A stretch of DNA of 40,393 nucleotides from Thermoplasmata archaeon (GCA_030040915.1 JASHSI010000040.1:1-40393), one strand, 5' to 3'; positions 17,781 to 24,509 are shown, numbered from the stretch's first letter. The notes: a model not told the origin generated them from the sequence alone. Made by a program: numbers and translations.

Positions 17781-17803
17781 CATGTAACATATAATGTTAC
17801 ATG
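17781..17803. promoter_or_regulatory. perfect 23-bp palindromic operator over the Rrf2 start
   Basis: CATGTAACAT, spacer ATA, ATGTTACATG: two exact 10-bp arms. The right arm ends with the ATG of the Rrf2 gene, and the centre ACATATAAT resembles a TATA box. A dimeric regulator bound here would cover the start of transcription and translation, so autorepression by the adjacent Rrf2 protein is the simplest reading. The element is strikingly AT-rich for this genome. The operator role is inferred, not shown. Confidence 0.75.
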
Positions 17804-18322
17804 ATGACCGACCGGCGACTGTCGCTCGCGCTCCATGCCCTCCAACATCTCCACGGACGCAAGACGCCCGTGACCTCGGAGGAGCTCGGTTCCCTGCTGA
17901 AGGCCCACCCCGTGGTGCTGCGGAGGACCTTCGCCGGACTTCGGGAGTCGGGAATTCTGCGAGCCGCCAAGGGGCACCGCGGCGGATGGTCGCTCGGGAG
18001 ATCACTCGACAGGATCTCGCTCCGGGAGGTGTACGACGCCGCTGGGATCACGCCGAGGTTCTCCCTCCGTCGAGTCGGGCCGCCGGCCCGGTGCGTCCTC
18101 GAGCGGGCGGCCGATCGGACCCTCGAGAACGCCTCCTCCGAGGCCGAGGCCCACCTGAGGATGCGCCTCCAGGCGACGATGGTCTCCGGACTTCTGGAGG
18201 TGGCCCGCGCCCGGAAGGAGGGACGAGATGGAGGATGTCATCGTCGTCGGGGGGAGCTTTGCCGGCCTCTCGGCGGCGATGTACCTCGCCCGAGCTCGAA
18301 GGAGGTTGCTCGTCGCGGATAG
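17801..18322 (+). CDS. Rrf2-family transcriptional regulator
   Basis: 173 residues. The N-terminal winged helix (RLSLALHALQHLHGRKTPVTSEELGSLL, then HPVVLRRTFAGLRESGIL with the wing KGHRGGWSLGR) and the following ISLREVYDAAG are typical of Rrf2 proteins. A single Cys (about residue 103, PARCVLERAAD) sits where Fe-S-binding members carry three cysteines, so an Fe-S cluster is unlikely; a thiol redox switch is possible. The usual family length ends near residue 143. Here the frame runs 95 nt into the next gene, adding a tail with no family likeness, probably after loss of a stop codon. It starts with two ATGs (17801, 17804) inside the palindromic operator. Confidence 0.85.
   Translation: MMTDRRLSLALHALQHLHGRKTPVTSEELGSLLKAHPVVLRRTFAGLRESGILRAAKGHRGGWSLGRSLDRISLREVYDAAGITPRFSLRRVGPPARCVLERAADRTLENASSEAEAHLRMRLQATMVSGLLEVARARKEGRDGGCHRRRGELCRPLGGDVPRPSSKEVARRG
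18215..18223 (+). promoter_or_regulatory. Shine-Dalgarno-like site for the flavoprotein gene
   Basis: AAGGAGGGA lies 4 bp before the ATG at 18228, inside the Rrf2 reading frame. It supports this start and independent translation of the second gene from the shared mRNA. Confidence 0.6.
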
Positions 18323-19142
18323 CGGCCACCCCAGGAATCGCTACTCGGTCCGCTCCCACGGCGTCCTCGCCCTCGACGGTCGAGAAGGATCCGAGATCCT
18401 GAGGTCGGCCCGGGCCCAGCTCCTCGAGTACTCGACCGGCGACCTCGCGGACGCACGAGTGGAACGCGTCATCCGGCGCGAACATCCCCTCTCGTTCGAG
18501 GTGTCGACATCGGAGGGTCAGCGCTTCGCCTCCCGTCGGCTCATCCTGGCCACCGGACTCGTCGACCAGCGGCCCGGGATCCCCGGCCTCGAGGAACGAT
18601 GGGGGAAGTCCGTCTTCCACTGCCCGTACTGCGACGGCTACGAGTTCGGCGGGGCCCCCATCGGCGTGCTCGCCACGGTCCCGCTCTCCGTCCACTTCGC
18701 CGAGATCGTCGCGGACTGGGGCGACGTGACGCTGTTCACGAACGGGTCGATCGCGGTCGACGCCGCGGGGCGGGCGGGCCTTCGGCGGCGCGGGGTGCGG
18801 TTGGAAGAGGGCGTCGTCACCGCCTTAGAGGGGGGTTCCAACGGGGGCCTCGAGCTCGTCCGATTGGAGGGCGGAGGGACCGTACCGATCCGGGCACTGT
18901 TCATCGCCACGCTCTTCCAACAGGCGGCGCCCTTCGCGCAGGACCTCGGTTGCGAACTCACGGAACATCCGAGGGGCCCGCTGGTCCGGACGGACGAATC
19001 GAAACGGACGACCGTCGACGGGGTGTACGCGGCGGGCGACATGGCCCGGCCCACCCACAGCATCCCGTCCGCGATCGCGGACGGGGCCACGGCCGGCACG
19101 AGCGCTCACCAGTCGCTGGTGGTCGAGACGACCGATCCGTGA
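18228..19142 (+). CDS. thioredoxin reductase-like FAD oxidoreductase
   Basis: 304 residues, the size of low-molecular-weight thioredoxin reductases. The FAD site is VIVVGGSFAGLSAAMYLARA at the N-terminus. The redox pair is in FHCPYCDGYE (about residues 131-140), and the C-terminal FAD segment is VDGVYAAGDMARP. The second nucleotide site, which should read GxGxxA, is IGVLATVPLSV here, so NADPH binding may be weak or absent. That pattern, with HC-P-YC-x-GYE, is seen in dithiol oxidases such as the GliT group as well as in TrxR-like proteins of unknown partner. It overlaps the Rrf2 gene by 95 nt and is probably controlled by it, which suggests a thiol-stress or disulfide-forming role. No thioredoxin gene is adjacent. 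Confidence 0.82.
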   Translation: MEDVIVVGGSFAGLSAAMYLARARRRLLVADSGHPRNRYSVRSHGVLALDGREGSEILRSARAQLLEYSTGDLADARVERVIRREHPLSFEVSTSEGQRFASRRLILATGLVDQRPGIPGLEERWGKSVFHCPYCDGYEFGGAPIGVLATVPLSVHFAEIVADWGDVTLFTNGSIAVDAAGRAGLRRRGVRLEEGVVTALEGGSNGGLELVRLEGGGTVPIRALFIATLFQQAAPFAQDLGCELTEHPRGPLVRTDESKRTTVDGVYAAGDMARPTHSIPSAIADGATAGTSAHQSLVVETTDP

Positions 19143-19152
19143 GCCGAGCGCT

Positions 19153-19584
19153 TCAGCCCACCGCCTTCTTGATGAGCGCGGAGATGCGGGCCTCGTCGGC
19201 CGCGGTCAGCGCCTTCACCGCGAAGTACGTCGGCCAGATCGTGCCGTCGTCCAGCTTGGCCCGGTCGTTGAAGCCGAGCGTTCCGTACCTTGCCCCGAAC
19301 TTGCTCGCGGGCTGAAAGAAGCACAGCACATCGCCCTGCACCGAGTAGGCGGGCATGCCGTACCAGAGCCTCGGAGAGAGCCCGGGGGCCGAGGTGGTGA
19401 TGATCGCGTGGAGGCGCTGGCCCATCGAGCGGTCCGGCTCGGGGAATCCCGCGATCTTGGCGAGGACGGCGCGCTCGTCCTCCGCGCGGTTCTTTCCCCA
19501 CACGACCTTTCGTTCCTGGACGACCTCCCGCGCCGCGGCTCGCTCCTCGGTGGTGAATCCCTTGGCGCCCTTCCTGGCGGGCAT
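19153..19584 (-). CDS. DUF1801-family protein
   Basis: 143 residues. The central part (IITTSAPGLSPRLWYGMPAY, then VLCFFQPASKF, then LGFNDRAKLDDGTIWPTYFA) matches the YdhG/YdeI-like DUF1801 fold, a small alpha/beta domain of unclear biochemical role; some relatives are described as iron or frataxin-like proteins. It starts at an ATG 28 bp after a CTAAGG element that lies at the end of the upstream gene. A second, divergent DUF1801 gene is directly upstream on the same strand. Function unknown. Confidence 0.75.
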   Translation of the reverse strand: MPARKGAKGFTTEERAAAREVVQERKVVWGKNRAEDERAVLAKIAGFPEPDRSMGQRLHAIITTSAPGLSPRLWYGMPAYSVQGDVLCFFQPASKFGARYGTLGFNDRAKLDDGTIWPTYFAVKALTAADEARISALIKKAVG

Positions 19585-19610
19585 GGTCGGTCTCGAGCGG
19601 GGGGCGACCC

Positions 19611-20009
19611 TTAGACTTTGCGAGCTCCGCCGTTCCTCGGTCCGACGGCCCGATGCCTCCGGGCGGCGTTCCGCACGAGCTTCTCGATGAGCGGGATCGG
19701 AACCGGCTGATCGAGCGCGAATCGAAGGGCGGATTTCGAGCCCCGGTACTTGGCGACCGCGCGGGCGTGGGGGTCAAGGTCCCTGGGCCGAAAGTAGACC
19801 CCTAGGCTCGCCCTCTGGAGCCCAAAATAGCAGAGCCGTCGTTCGATGCCGGCCTCTCCCTTGTAGCTGTAGAACGGCAGGCCGTAGCTGATGCTCTCGT
19901 CGGCTCCGGGCGCGGCCCTCCGAATGGCCGCCCGGACCTTCCGCAAGAGAGACCGCGTTCCAGCCGGAGCGGCCCGGATGTACTCATCGACGCTCTTCAA
20001 GACGGGCAT
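19611..20009 (-). CDS. DUF1801-family protein (second copy)
   Basis: 132 residues: MPVLKSVDEYIRAAPAGTRS, then ADESISYGLPFYSYKG, then LCYFGLQRASLGVYF and a basic C-terminus. This is the shorter, more typical DUF1801 form with the conserved ISYGLPFY segment. It shares little sequence with the neighbouring copy, so tandem duplication would be old, or the two were brought together. A TTCAATAG element about 25 bp before the ATG suggests a leaderless mRNA of its own. Function unknown. Confidence 0.75.
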   Translation of the reverse strand: MPVLKSVDEYIRAAPAGTRSLLRKVRAAIRRAAPGADESISYGLPFYSYKGEAGIERRLCYFGLQRASLGVYFRPRDLDPHARAVAKYRGSKSALRFALDQPVPIPLIEKLVRNAARRHRAVGPRNGGARKV

Positions 20010-20145
20010 CGAGGGCCCTGATCGCTATTGAACGTTCTCGCGTGGGTTCGAGCGTCGGACGACGGGGGGTTGCCCGAGCTCAAGCCCGTAGGGCACAGCG
20101 ACGTTCCCTATCGAGCCGCTGAGCGAACGGTCCAGTGCGAACAGA

Positions 20146-20358
20146 CTAGCCATCGAGCATGAGCGTTCGAGCGTGACGGCGGGCCGAGGTACCTGAGCGC
20201 CAGAGCACCAGACCGATCGTGATCCCAAGGACCCCAGCCGGAAGAAACGGTGTGAACGGGTCAAGGAGCAGCAACCAGCTGATCAGACCGCCGATCAGGA
20301 TGATCGACCCTCCGATCAACAGGTACGTTCCGACGGCACGCCGGATTACCCCTGCCAT
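20146..20358 (-). CDS. small two-helix membrane protein
   Basis: 70 residues: a short basic N-terminus, helix 1 (YLLIGGSIILIGGLISWLLLL), a short loop DPFTP, helix 2 (FLPAGVLGITIGLVLW) and a basic tail. No family recognised. The ATG lies about 27 bp after GCTAAACA, an A/T-rich promoter-like element, which supports a real gene. Lower GC than its neighbours fits membrane codons. Confidence 0.55.
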   Translation of the reverse strand: MAGVIRRAVGTYLLIGGSIILIGGLISWLLLLDPFTPFLPAGVLGITIGLVLWRSGTSARRHARTLMLDG

Positions 20359-20711
20359 CGTACCGTCATTTCCCGAGGCCCATGTTTAGCTGTCGGAGGA
20401 CGGTTGAAACCGTTGCCTTCGTCCGGGTCGACCAAGATGGCCGCCGGCGGTTGCGAGAGAGGAGGGGGCGCGACCCCTCCTTCGGGGGGGCTGAGCCCCG
20501 GCGGGCGGGCGCCTTCCAATCGTGTCCCCGACATCGCGATGGACCGACGTGTATCCAGCCGAGACCTCCTGCGCCTCAACGAACGGAGGGAGGTGACCCG
20601 TTGGCCGCATCCCTCTCGGAAGGGCCGGCGGCCGGGTCCGGTCGGCTGGTTCGAGAGCGGGAGTGCTCCCGATCACGATCGGCAGCCGGGCGAGGATTCC
20701 GATGATTGGAA
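20359..20711. other. intergenic region with two GC hairpins
   Basis: 353 bp. Open frames on both strands look like chance products of GC-rich sequence. At 20460-20481 there is a perfect 8-bp stem (AGGAGGGG/CCCCTCCT, 6-nt loop), followed at 20487-20499 by a 5-bp stem (GGGGC/GCCCC, TGA loop). It could be a small structured RNA or a decayed gene. I did not recognise an RNase P, SRP or C/D-box RNA. Confidence 0.35.
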
Positions 20712-20783
20712 TGGACACGGGGGGATTTGAACCCCCGGCCTCTGCTTTGCGAAAGCAGCGATCTTCCGCTGATCTACGTGCCC
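20712..20783 (-). tRNA. tRNA-Ala (anticodon CGC)
   Basis: 72 nt with a complete cloverleaf on the minus strand: acceptor GGGCACG/CGTGTCC, D-stem GATC/GATC, anticodon arm CTGCT-TTCGCAA-AGCAG, and T-arm GGGGG-TTCAAAT-CCCCC. The third acceptor pair is G-T, the G3-U70 identity element of tRNA-Ala, and the discriminator is A. No intron and no encoded CCA. A CTTATG box 28 bp upstream lies inside the coding end of the neighbouring gene. Confidence 0.95.
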
Positions 20784-21454
20784 TTGGCCGCCGTCGACGT
20801 AGGAGGAGCCATAAGCGTTACCGAGGCGGGCTTTCGCCGGGAGCGCGGAGGGGCGAGGTTCGCCACGGGCGGCTCCGACCCTGTCGGCGTCGGGGTCGGC
20901 GAGGGGGGCACGCCGCTTCCCTTCGCGGAACCCTCCTCCGGTCCGGCGGGCGGACCCTTTCGCCCACCGCCGGCGGCCCGTCCCGTTCGGCGGGCCGGGA
21001 GCAGGAGATGCTCGTCCGAGTCGTACCGGAACAGGTCGGCGTACCTCCCCCAGTTGATGATGTTCTGGACGAACTCGTCGGCCGGCGCGGTCGTGAACGA
21101 GATGAGCTGGAGCATCTCCTCCTCGGTGAGCCGCCGCTCCGGCGCGCTTTCGAGCGCGCGGAGGAGCGCCTTGAACAGCGCGGTCTTCGCGAGCTGCTCG
21201 CGGACGATCTCCTTGCGAGCGTTGATCGACCCGGCGAGCAGCTTGCGGCCGAGGTCGCTCAAGACGGCCCGGCCCTCGGAGACCTTCAGGAGCCCGAGGA
21301 GCTGGGCATAGTCCACGGAGGGCAGGATCTCGTCGATCTCGAGGTCGAGGTCGTCGGCGAGACGGGCGATCTCCTCGTTCCCCTTGTGGTTCCCCAGGAG
21401 GACCACGAGCCCGAGCATCTCGGTCGGGGAGCACTTGGGGTAGACCGTTGGCAC
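20774..21454 (-). CDS. AAA-associated C-terminal domain protein of a NitT/TauT-type transporter
   Basis: 226 residues from a GTG start. Residues 8-155 (MLGLVVLLGNHKGNEEIARL, then LDLEIDEILPSVDYAQLLGLL, then FVQNIINWGRYADLFRYD) match the AAA-associated domain that in many bacteria is fused to the C-terminus of NitT/TauT-type ABC ATPases. Here it is a separate gene just after the ATPase gene. The last 70 residues are Pro/Gly/Ala/Ser-rich and probably disordered. The stop codon lies inside the tRNA-Ala gene, a 10-bp overlap. A TATA-like box (21498-21504) between it and the ATPase suggests separate expression. It probably modulates the transporter; the mechanism is unknown. Confidence 0.75.
   Translation of the reverse strand: MPTVYPKCSPTEMLGLVVLLGNHKGNEEIARLADDLDLEIDEILPSVDYAQLLGLLKVSEGRAVLSDLGRKLLAGSINARKEIVREQLAKTALFKALLRALESAPERRLTEEEMLQLISFTTAPADEFVQNIINWGRYADLFRYDSDEHLLLPARRTGRAAGGGRKGPPAGPEEGSAKGSGVPPSPTPTPTGSEPPVANLAPPRSRRKPASVTLMAPPTSTAAKGT
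20810..20816 (-). promoter_or_regulatory. TATA-like box of tRNA-Ala inside a coding sequence
   Basis: On the minus strand GCTTATG, centred about 28 bp before the tRNA 5' end. It lies within the low-complexity C-terminal codons of the gene at 20774-21454. Confidence 0.5.
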
Positions 21455-21497
21455 GTTCCCTCTTCGCTACGCGGGGCGTCCGCGGATGGTTTGGGGC

Positions 21498-21504
21498 ATA
21501 TAAG
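21498..21504 (-). promoter_or_regulatory. TATA-like box for the AAA-associated gene
   Basis: Reads CTTATAT on the minus strand, about 45 bp before the GTG at 21454, so a leader of about 20 nt ending in GAAGAGGG is expected. It sits in the 77-bp gap after the ATPase stop. Confidence 0.55.
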
Positions 21505-21531
21505 AGGGCCGAACGACGGCCAGAGGGCGGT

Positions 21532-22395
21532 TCACGTCTCCCCCGGGGCCGAGGTCCCGGCCCGCCCCGGGGTCGGTTCGGCCGGCCCCTTCGGAACGCC
21601 GGCCGCCCCGGCGAGCGGGGGGGCTCCGGCCGGGTCGAACTTCCCCTCGGTGATGAGGGAGTAGACGTAGTCGGTGAGGGCGTAGAACGCCTCGGACTTC
21701 CGGTCCCGGGGTCTCGGGAGGTTCACGAGGACCCCGGCGAGGACCCGGCCCGGGCGGCGGGAGAGCACGAGGACCCGGTCGGCCATGGAAAGCGCCTCCT
21801 CGATGTTGTGGGTCACGAGGACGACCGCCTCCGGGGGGAGGTTCGGGTCCTGCCAGAGCTGGAGGACCTCCTCGCGGAGGCTCTCCGCGGTGAGCGGGTC
21901 GAGCGCGCTGAACGGCTCGTCCATCAGGAGGACGGCCGGATCGATCGCCAGCGCGCGAGCGAGCCCGACCCGCTGTCGCATCCCCCCGGAGAGCTCCCTC
22001 GGGTAGGCTTCCTCGAACCCGGTGAGGCCGGTGACGTTGATGTAGCGCTCCGTCTGGGCGTCGATCCGCGCCGGGTCCCATCCGCGCGCCTCGAGGCCGA
22101 GGCCGACGTTCTCCTTTACCGTGAGCCACGGGAAGAGGGCGAAGCTCTGGAAGACCATCGCCATCTCGTGGTTCGGCCCGGTCACCGGCGCTCCACGGAA
22201 GCGGATCTCGCCTCCGTTCGGCCGGTCGAGCCCCTGCATCAGACGCAGCAGCGTCGATTTGCCGCAGCCCGAGGGCCCGACGATGGCGAGGAAGTCGTTG
22301 TTCGCGACCGAGAAGGAGATGTCCGTCATGATGGTGATCGAGCCGTGGCGCGAGGCGAACGACTTCTGCACCCCGTCGACCTCGATGAGCGCCAT
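21532..22395 (-). CDS. ABC transporter ATPase, nitrate/sulfonate/taurine type
   Basis: 287 residues. Walker A is GPSGCGKST (about 40), the Q-loop is in MVFQSFALFPWLTV, the signature is ELSGGMRQRVGLARAL, Walker B is VLLMDEPFSALD, and the switch His is in VLVTHNIEEAL. The segment GRVLAGVLVNLPRPRDR after the His is typical of the NitT/TauT/SsuB group. A Pro/Gly/Ala tail of about 35 residues follows. It energises the permease encoded 25 bp upstream. The substrate is not readable; candidates are nitrate, sulfonates, taurine, bicarbonate or similar anions. Confidence 0.92.
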   Translation of the reverse strand: MALIEVDGVQKSFASRHGSITIMTDISFSVANNDFLAIVGPSGCGKSTLLRLMQGLDRPNGGEIRFRGAPVTGPNHEMAMVFQSFALFPWLTVKENVGLGLEARGWDPARIDAQTERYINVTGLTGFEEAYPRELSGGMRQRVGLARALAIDPAVLLMDEPFSALDPLTAESLREEVLQLWQDPNLPPEAVVLVTHNIEEALSMADRVLVLSRRPGRVLAGVLVNLPRPRDRKSEAFYALTDYVYSLITEGKFDPAGAPPLAGAAGVPKGPAEPTPGRAGTSAPGET

Positions 22396-22420
22396 CCTCC
22401 CTCCTTCGCTTCCGGGCCCG

Positions 22421-24214
22421 CTAGTCGTAGCGGTACTTCTCGACCGCCCTCCGGTAGAGGGGCTTCCAGAGAACCTCGTTCACGACGACCACGGTGAGGA
22501 CCATCGTGAACAGCGCCAGGACCATCAGCGGCAGTCCGGCCTCGGGGGGAAGGTTCAGGAAACTGGGCTCCTTGTTCCCGATGTCGATGAGCTGCCCGAT
22601 CCCGAGCGTTTGGAACGGAGACTGCCCGTTCGGGTTCTGCAGGTACTCCGCGATCACGAGGGCGTTCCAACCTCCCCCGAGCGCCGTGATCGACCCGGTG
22701 ACGAACGCCGGGAACAGGGCCGGGAGGAGGAGGCGGCGCCGGTACTCGGCGCCGGCGAGCCCGTAGGAACGGGCGGCCTCGTCGAGGTCCGGCGGCATCG
22801 ACCGGACCCCGGAGAGGAGATTGAAGAACAGGTACCAGACCATCCCGGTGAGCAGCATCAGGATCGAGGTCGCCTCCGTCCCGATCACCGGGTACAGCAC
22901 GAAAATGAACGCAGGGAACAGCGCGGTCGCCGGCACCGAGGCGACGATCTCCACGGCGGGGAGCCCGTAGCGGGAGGCCCTCGGGCTCCGGGCGATCGCC
23001 AGCGCGAGCGGGAGCGCGATCGCGAGCGAGATCGCGTACGCGGCCACGAGGCGGGCCCCGGAGAGACCGAGCGCGAGCGGGATGCTCTCGATCTGGTGGC
23101 GGACCGGAAGGTAGATCGGCCCCGTGAGGACGTGGTAGACGTCGACCCCGAGGGTGATCAGGAGGAGCCAGACCAGGACCAGGATCGTCCCGAGGGCGGC
23201 CGAGCGCGCCGCCGACTTCCAGAACGGACGGTGGCGGGCGGGTCGCCCTTGCGCGGCCCGGCTCGCGAGCGCCACGAACGGCGTGCTGAGCCGGGTGACC
23301 CCCGTGGTGAACCCCCGCCGGACGTAGCTCACGGCCCGGACGAGCGGGGCCCGTCCCTTCGGCCCGCCGGTGACGAGACCCTCGCCGCTCGGGCTCGTGT
23401 CGTACCGGTACTTCTCGGCCCACCGCCCGAGCGGCCGCCAGACCCAAATGTCCATCGCGGCGATGAGCGCGACGAGGACCGCGAGGCCGACCAGGAGCTT
23501 CGTGCCGTTGCTCTGCGCCGCGGCGTTCAACAGGTAGGTACCGATCCCCGGCAGGGCCGTCGTGCGAGATGCGGTGGAGATGAGCTCCGCCGCCACGAGG
23601 AAGTACCACCCGCCCGTCCACGAAAGGACCGAGTTGTAGACGAGCCGGTTCGTCGTTGCCGGGAGGAGGACCCGGCGGAGCCGCTGCCACCCGTGCACGT
23701 CGAACGTCTGGGCGGCCTCCTTGAGGTCGCTCGGGACCGACTTCAGGGATTCGTACACCCCGAAGACCATGTTCCAGGACATCGAGGTGAAGATGAGGAA
23801 GATCGAGGCGAGATTCGCCCCGATCGGGCTCCCCGGGGTCAGGCTGACGAACACGGCGATCGCCACGGGAAAGAACCCGAGGATCGGGACCGACTGCAGG
23901 ATGTCGAGGACCGGGATCAGGACCCGTTCGCCGGCCCGGTACGTGGCGGCGAAATAGCCGTAGACGAGCGCGAAGCCGAGGGAGAGAAGGTAGGCGATGA
24001 GCATCCGGGTGAACGAGTAGCCGAGGTCCGGGAGCGCGAGACGAAGATCGGCGGCGATCTGGGGGAGACCGGAACCGCTCGCGACCGCGGCGACGGGGAG
24101 CGCGAACGCGCCCGCCAAGAGCCCGAGCGACCAGTAGACGCTGCGGGCGCGTCGGGCTCCGCCCGCGGCGGCCGGGCCGGTCGAGAGATTCGGGTCGGGA
24201 CCGGCCCCCTGCAC
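22421..24214 (-). CDS. duplicated ABC permease, nitrate/sulfonate type
   Basis: About 597 residues, twice the usual permease length: two complete BPD-type permease domains in one chain, each with about six helices. Each copy has its own EAA-type loop (YESLKSVPSDLKEAAQTF in the first half; VRSMPPDLDEAARSYGLAG in the second). Each copy also ends with an AEKYRYD-like motif (RWAEKYRYD mid-chain, RAVEKYRYD at the C-terminus), which shows internal duplication. This matches the archaeal anion-transport duplicated permease group. The frame is open up to 24424, into the tRNA-Gln gene. The first start codon after the TATA-like box is GTG 24214, chosen here. No substrate-binding protein is encoded in the window. 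Confidence 0.87.
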   Translation of the reverse strand: MQGAGPDPNLSTGPAAAGGARRARSVYWSLGLLAGAFALPVAAVASGSGLPQIAADLRLALPDLGYSFTRMLIAYLLSLGFALVYGYFAATYRAGERVLIPVLDILQSVPILGFFPVAIAVFVSLTPGSPIGANLASIFLIFTSMSWNMVFGVYESLKSVPSDLKEAAQTFDVHGWQRLRRVLLPATTNRLVYNSVLSWTGGWYFLVAAELISTASRTTALPGIGTYLLNAAAQSNGTKLLVGLAVLVALIAAMDIWVWRPLGRWAEKYRYDTSPSGEGLVTGGPKGRAPLVRAVSYVRRGFTTGVTRLSTPFVALASRAAQGRPARHRPFWKSAARSAALGTILVLVWLLLITLGVDVYHVLTGPIYLPVRHQIESIPLALGLSGARLVAAYAISLAIALPLALAIARSPRASRYGLPAVEIVASVPATALFPAFIFVLYPVIGTEATSILMLLTGMVWYLFFNLLSGVRSMPPDLDEAARSYGLAGAEYRRRLLLPALFPAFVTGSITALGGGWNALVIAEYLQNPNGQSPFQTLGIGQLIDIGNKEPSFLNLPPEAGLPLMVLALFTMVLTVVVVNEVLWKPLYRRAVEKYRYD

Positions 24215-24285
24215 CCCCGCCCCCGGCTCAGGAGCTCTCCCTGCGCCCGAGGAGAGAGGCTGGCCGCGTGGGCGACCGTTCCTCC

Positions 24286-24294
24286 CTATATCTG
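24286..24294 (-). promoter_or_regulatory. TATA-like box for the permease-ATPase operon
   Basis: Reads CAGATATAG on the minus strand. It predicts a start near 24264 and a leader of about 50 nt to GTG 24214. It excludes the longer open frame that would run into the tRNA-Gln gene. Confidence 0.55.
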
Positions 24295-24369
24295 ACTTCG
24301 GGCGGGCGAGCGTGCTCCGGGCACGAGTTCGGGTCGGCCGGGAGCGTGCGGGCCCGGTGACTCGGCAAC

Positions 24370-24377
24370 GTTTATCT
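24370..24377 (+). promoter_or_regulatory. TATA-like box for tRNA-Gln
   Basis: GTTTATCT is the only AT-rich element upstream, centred about 29 bp before the tRNA-Gln 5' end. It may also serve tRNA-Leu, whose gene starts 33 bp after tRNA-Gln ends and lacks a clear box of its own. Confidence 0.5.
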
Positions 24378-24402
24378 CCCCACCTCGGCTCGACCGGGCC
24401 GT

Positions 24403-24509
24403 AGCCCCGTAGTGTAGTGGCCAATCATGCGAGACTCTGGATCTCGCGACGCAGGTTCGAACGCCCCGGGGGCCCACCTCCCTGGGGGCCGGAAATCCTG
24501 CCGGGGCTA
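24403..24509 (+). tRNA. tRNA-Gln (anticodon CTG) with a T-loop intron
   Basis: Two exons, 24403-24461 and 24496-24509, join to a 73-nt tRNA: acceptor AGCCCCG/CGGGGCT, anticodon arm CGAGA-CTCTGGA-TCTCG, T-arm GCAGG-TTCGAAT-CCTGC, discriminator A. The D-arm (GTGTAGTGGCCAATCAT) is typical of tRNA-Gln. Without removing the 34-nt insert the T-arm cannot close, and a standard scan would miss or mis-call this gene. In archaea tRNA-Gln is charged through Glu-tRNA-Gln; a GluRS gene is present at 29878-31608. Confidence 0.9.
24462..24495 (+). other. 34-nt intron at position 59/60 of tRNA-Gln
   Basis: A strict bulge-helix-bulge can be drawn. The outer helix is the T-stem (24451-24455 with 24497-24501). 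The 4-bp central helix is TTCG 24456-24459 with CGGA 24490-24493 (one T-G pair). The 3-nt bulges are AAC 24460-24462 and AAT 24494-24496. The inner helix is GCCCC 24463-24467 with GGGGC 24485-24489. Cutting after the second base of each bulge gives exactly the canonical TTCGAAT loop. Confidence 0.88.

Noticed and set aside
17794-18402. Alternative +1 frame over the Rrf2 gene
   Set aside because: No family likeness, while the 17801 frame has a clear Rrf2 winged helix.
24403-24424. Permease frame open up to 24424
   Set aside because: It would place the N-terminus in the tRNA-Gln gene and before the TATA-like box at 24286-24294; GTG 24214 is the first start codon after that box.
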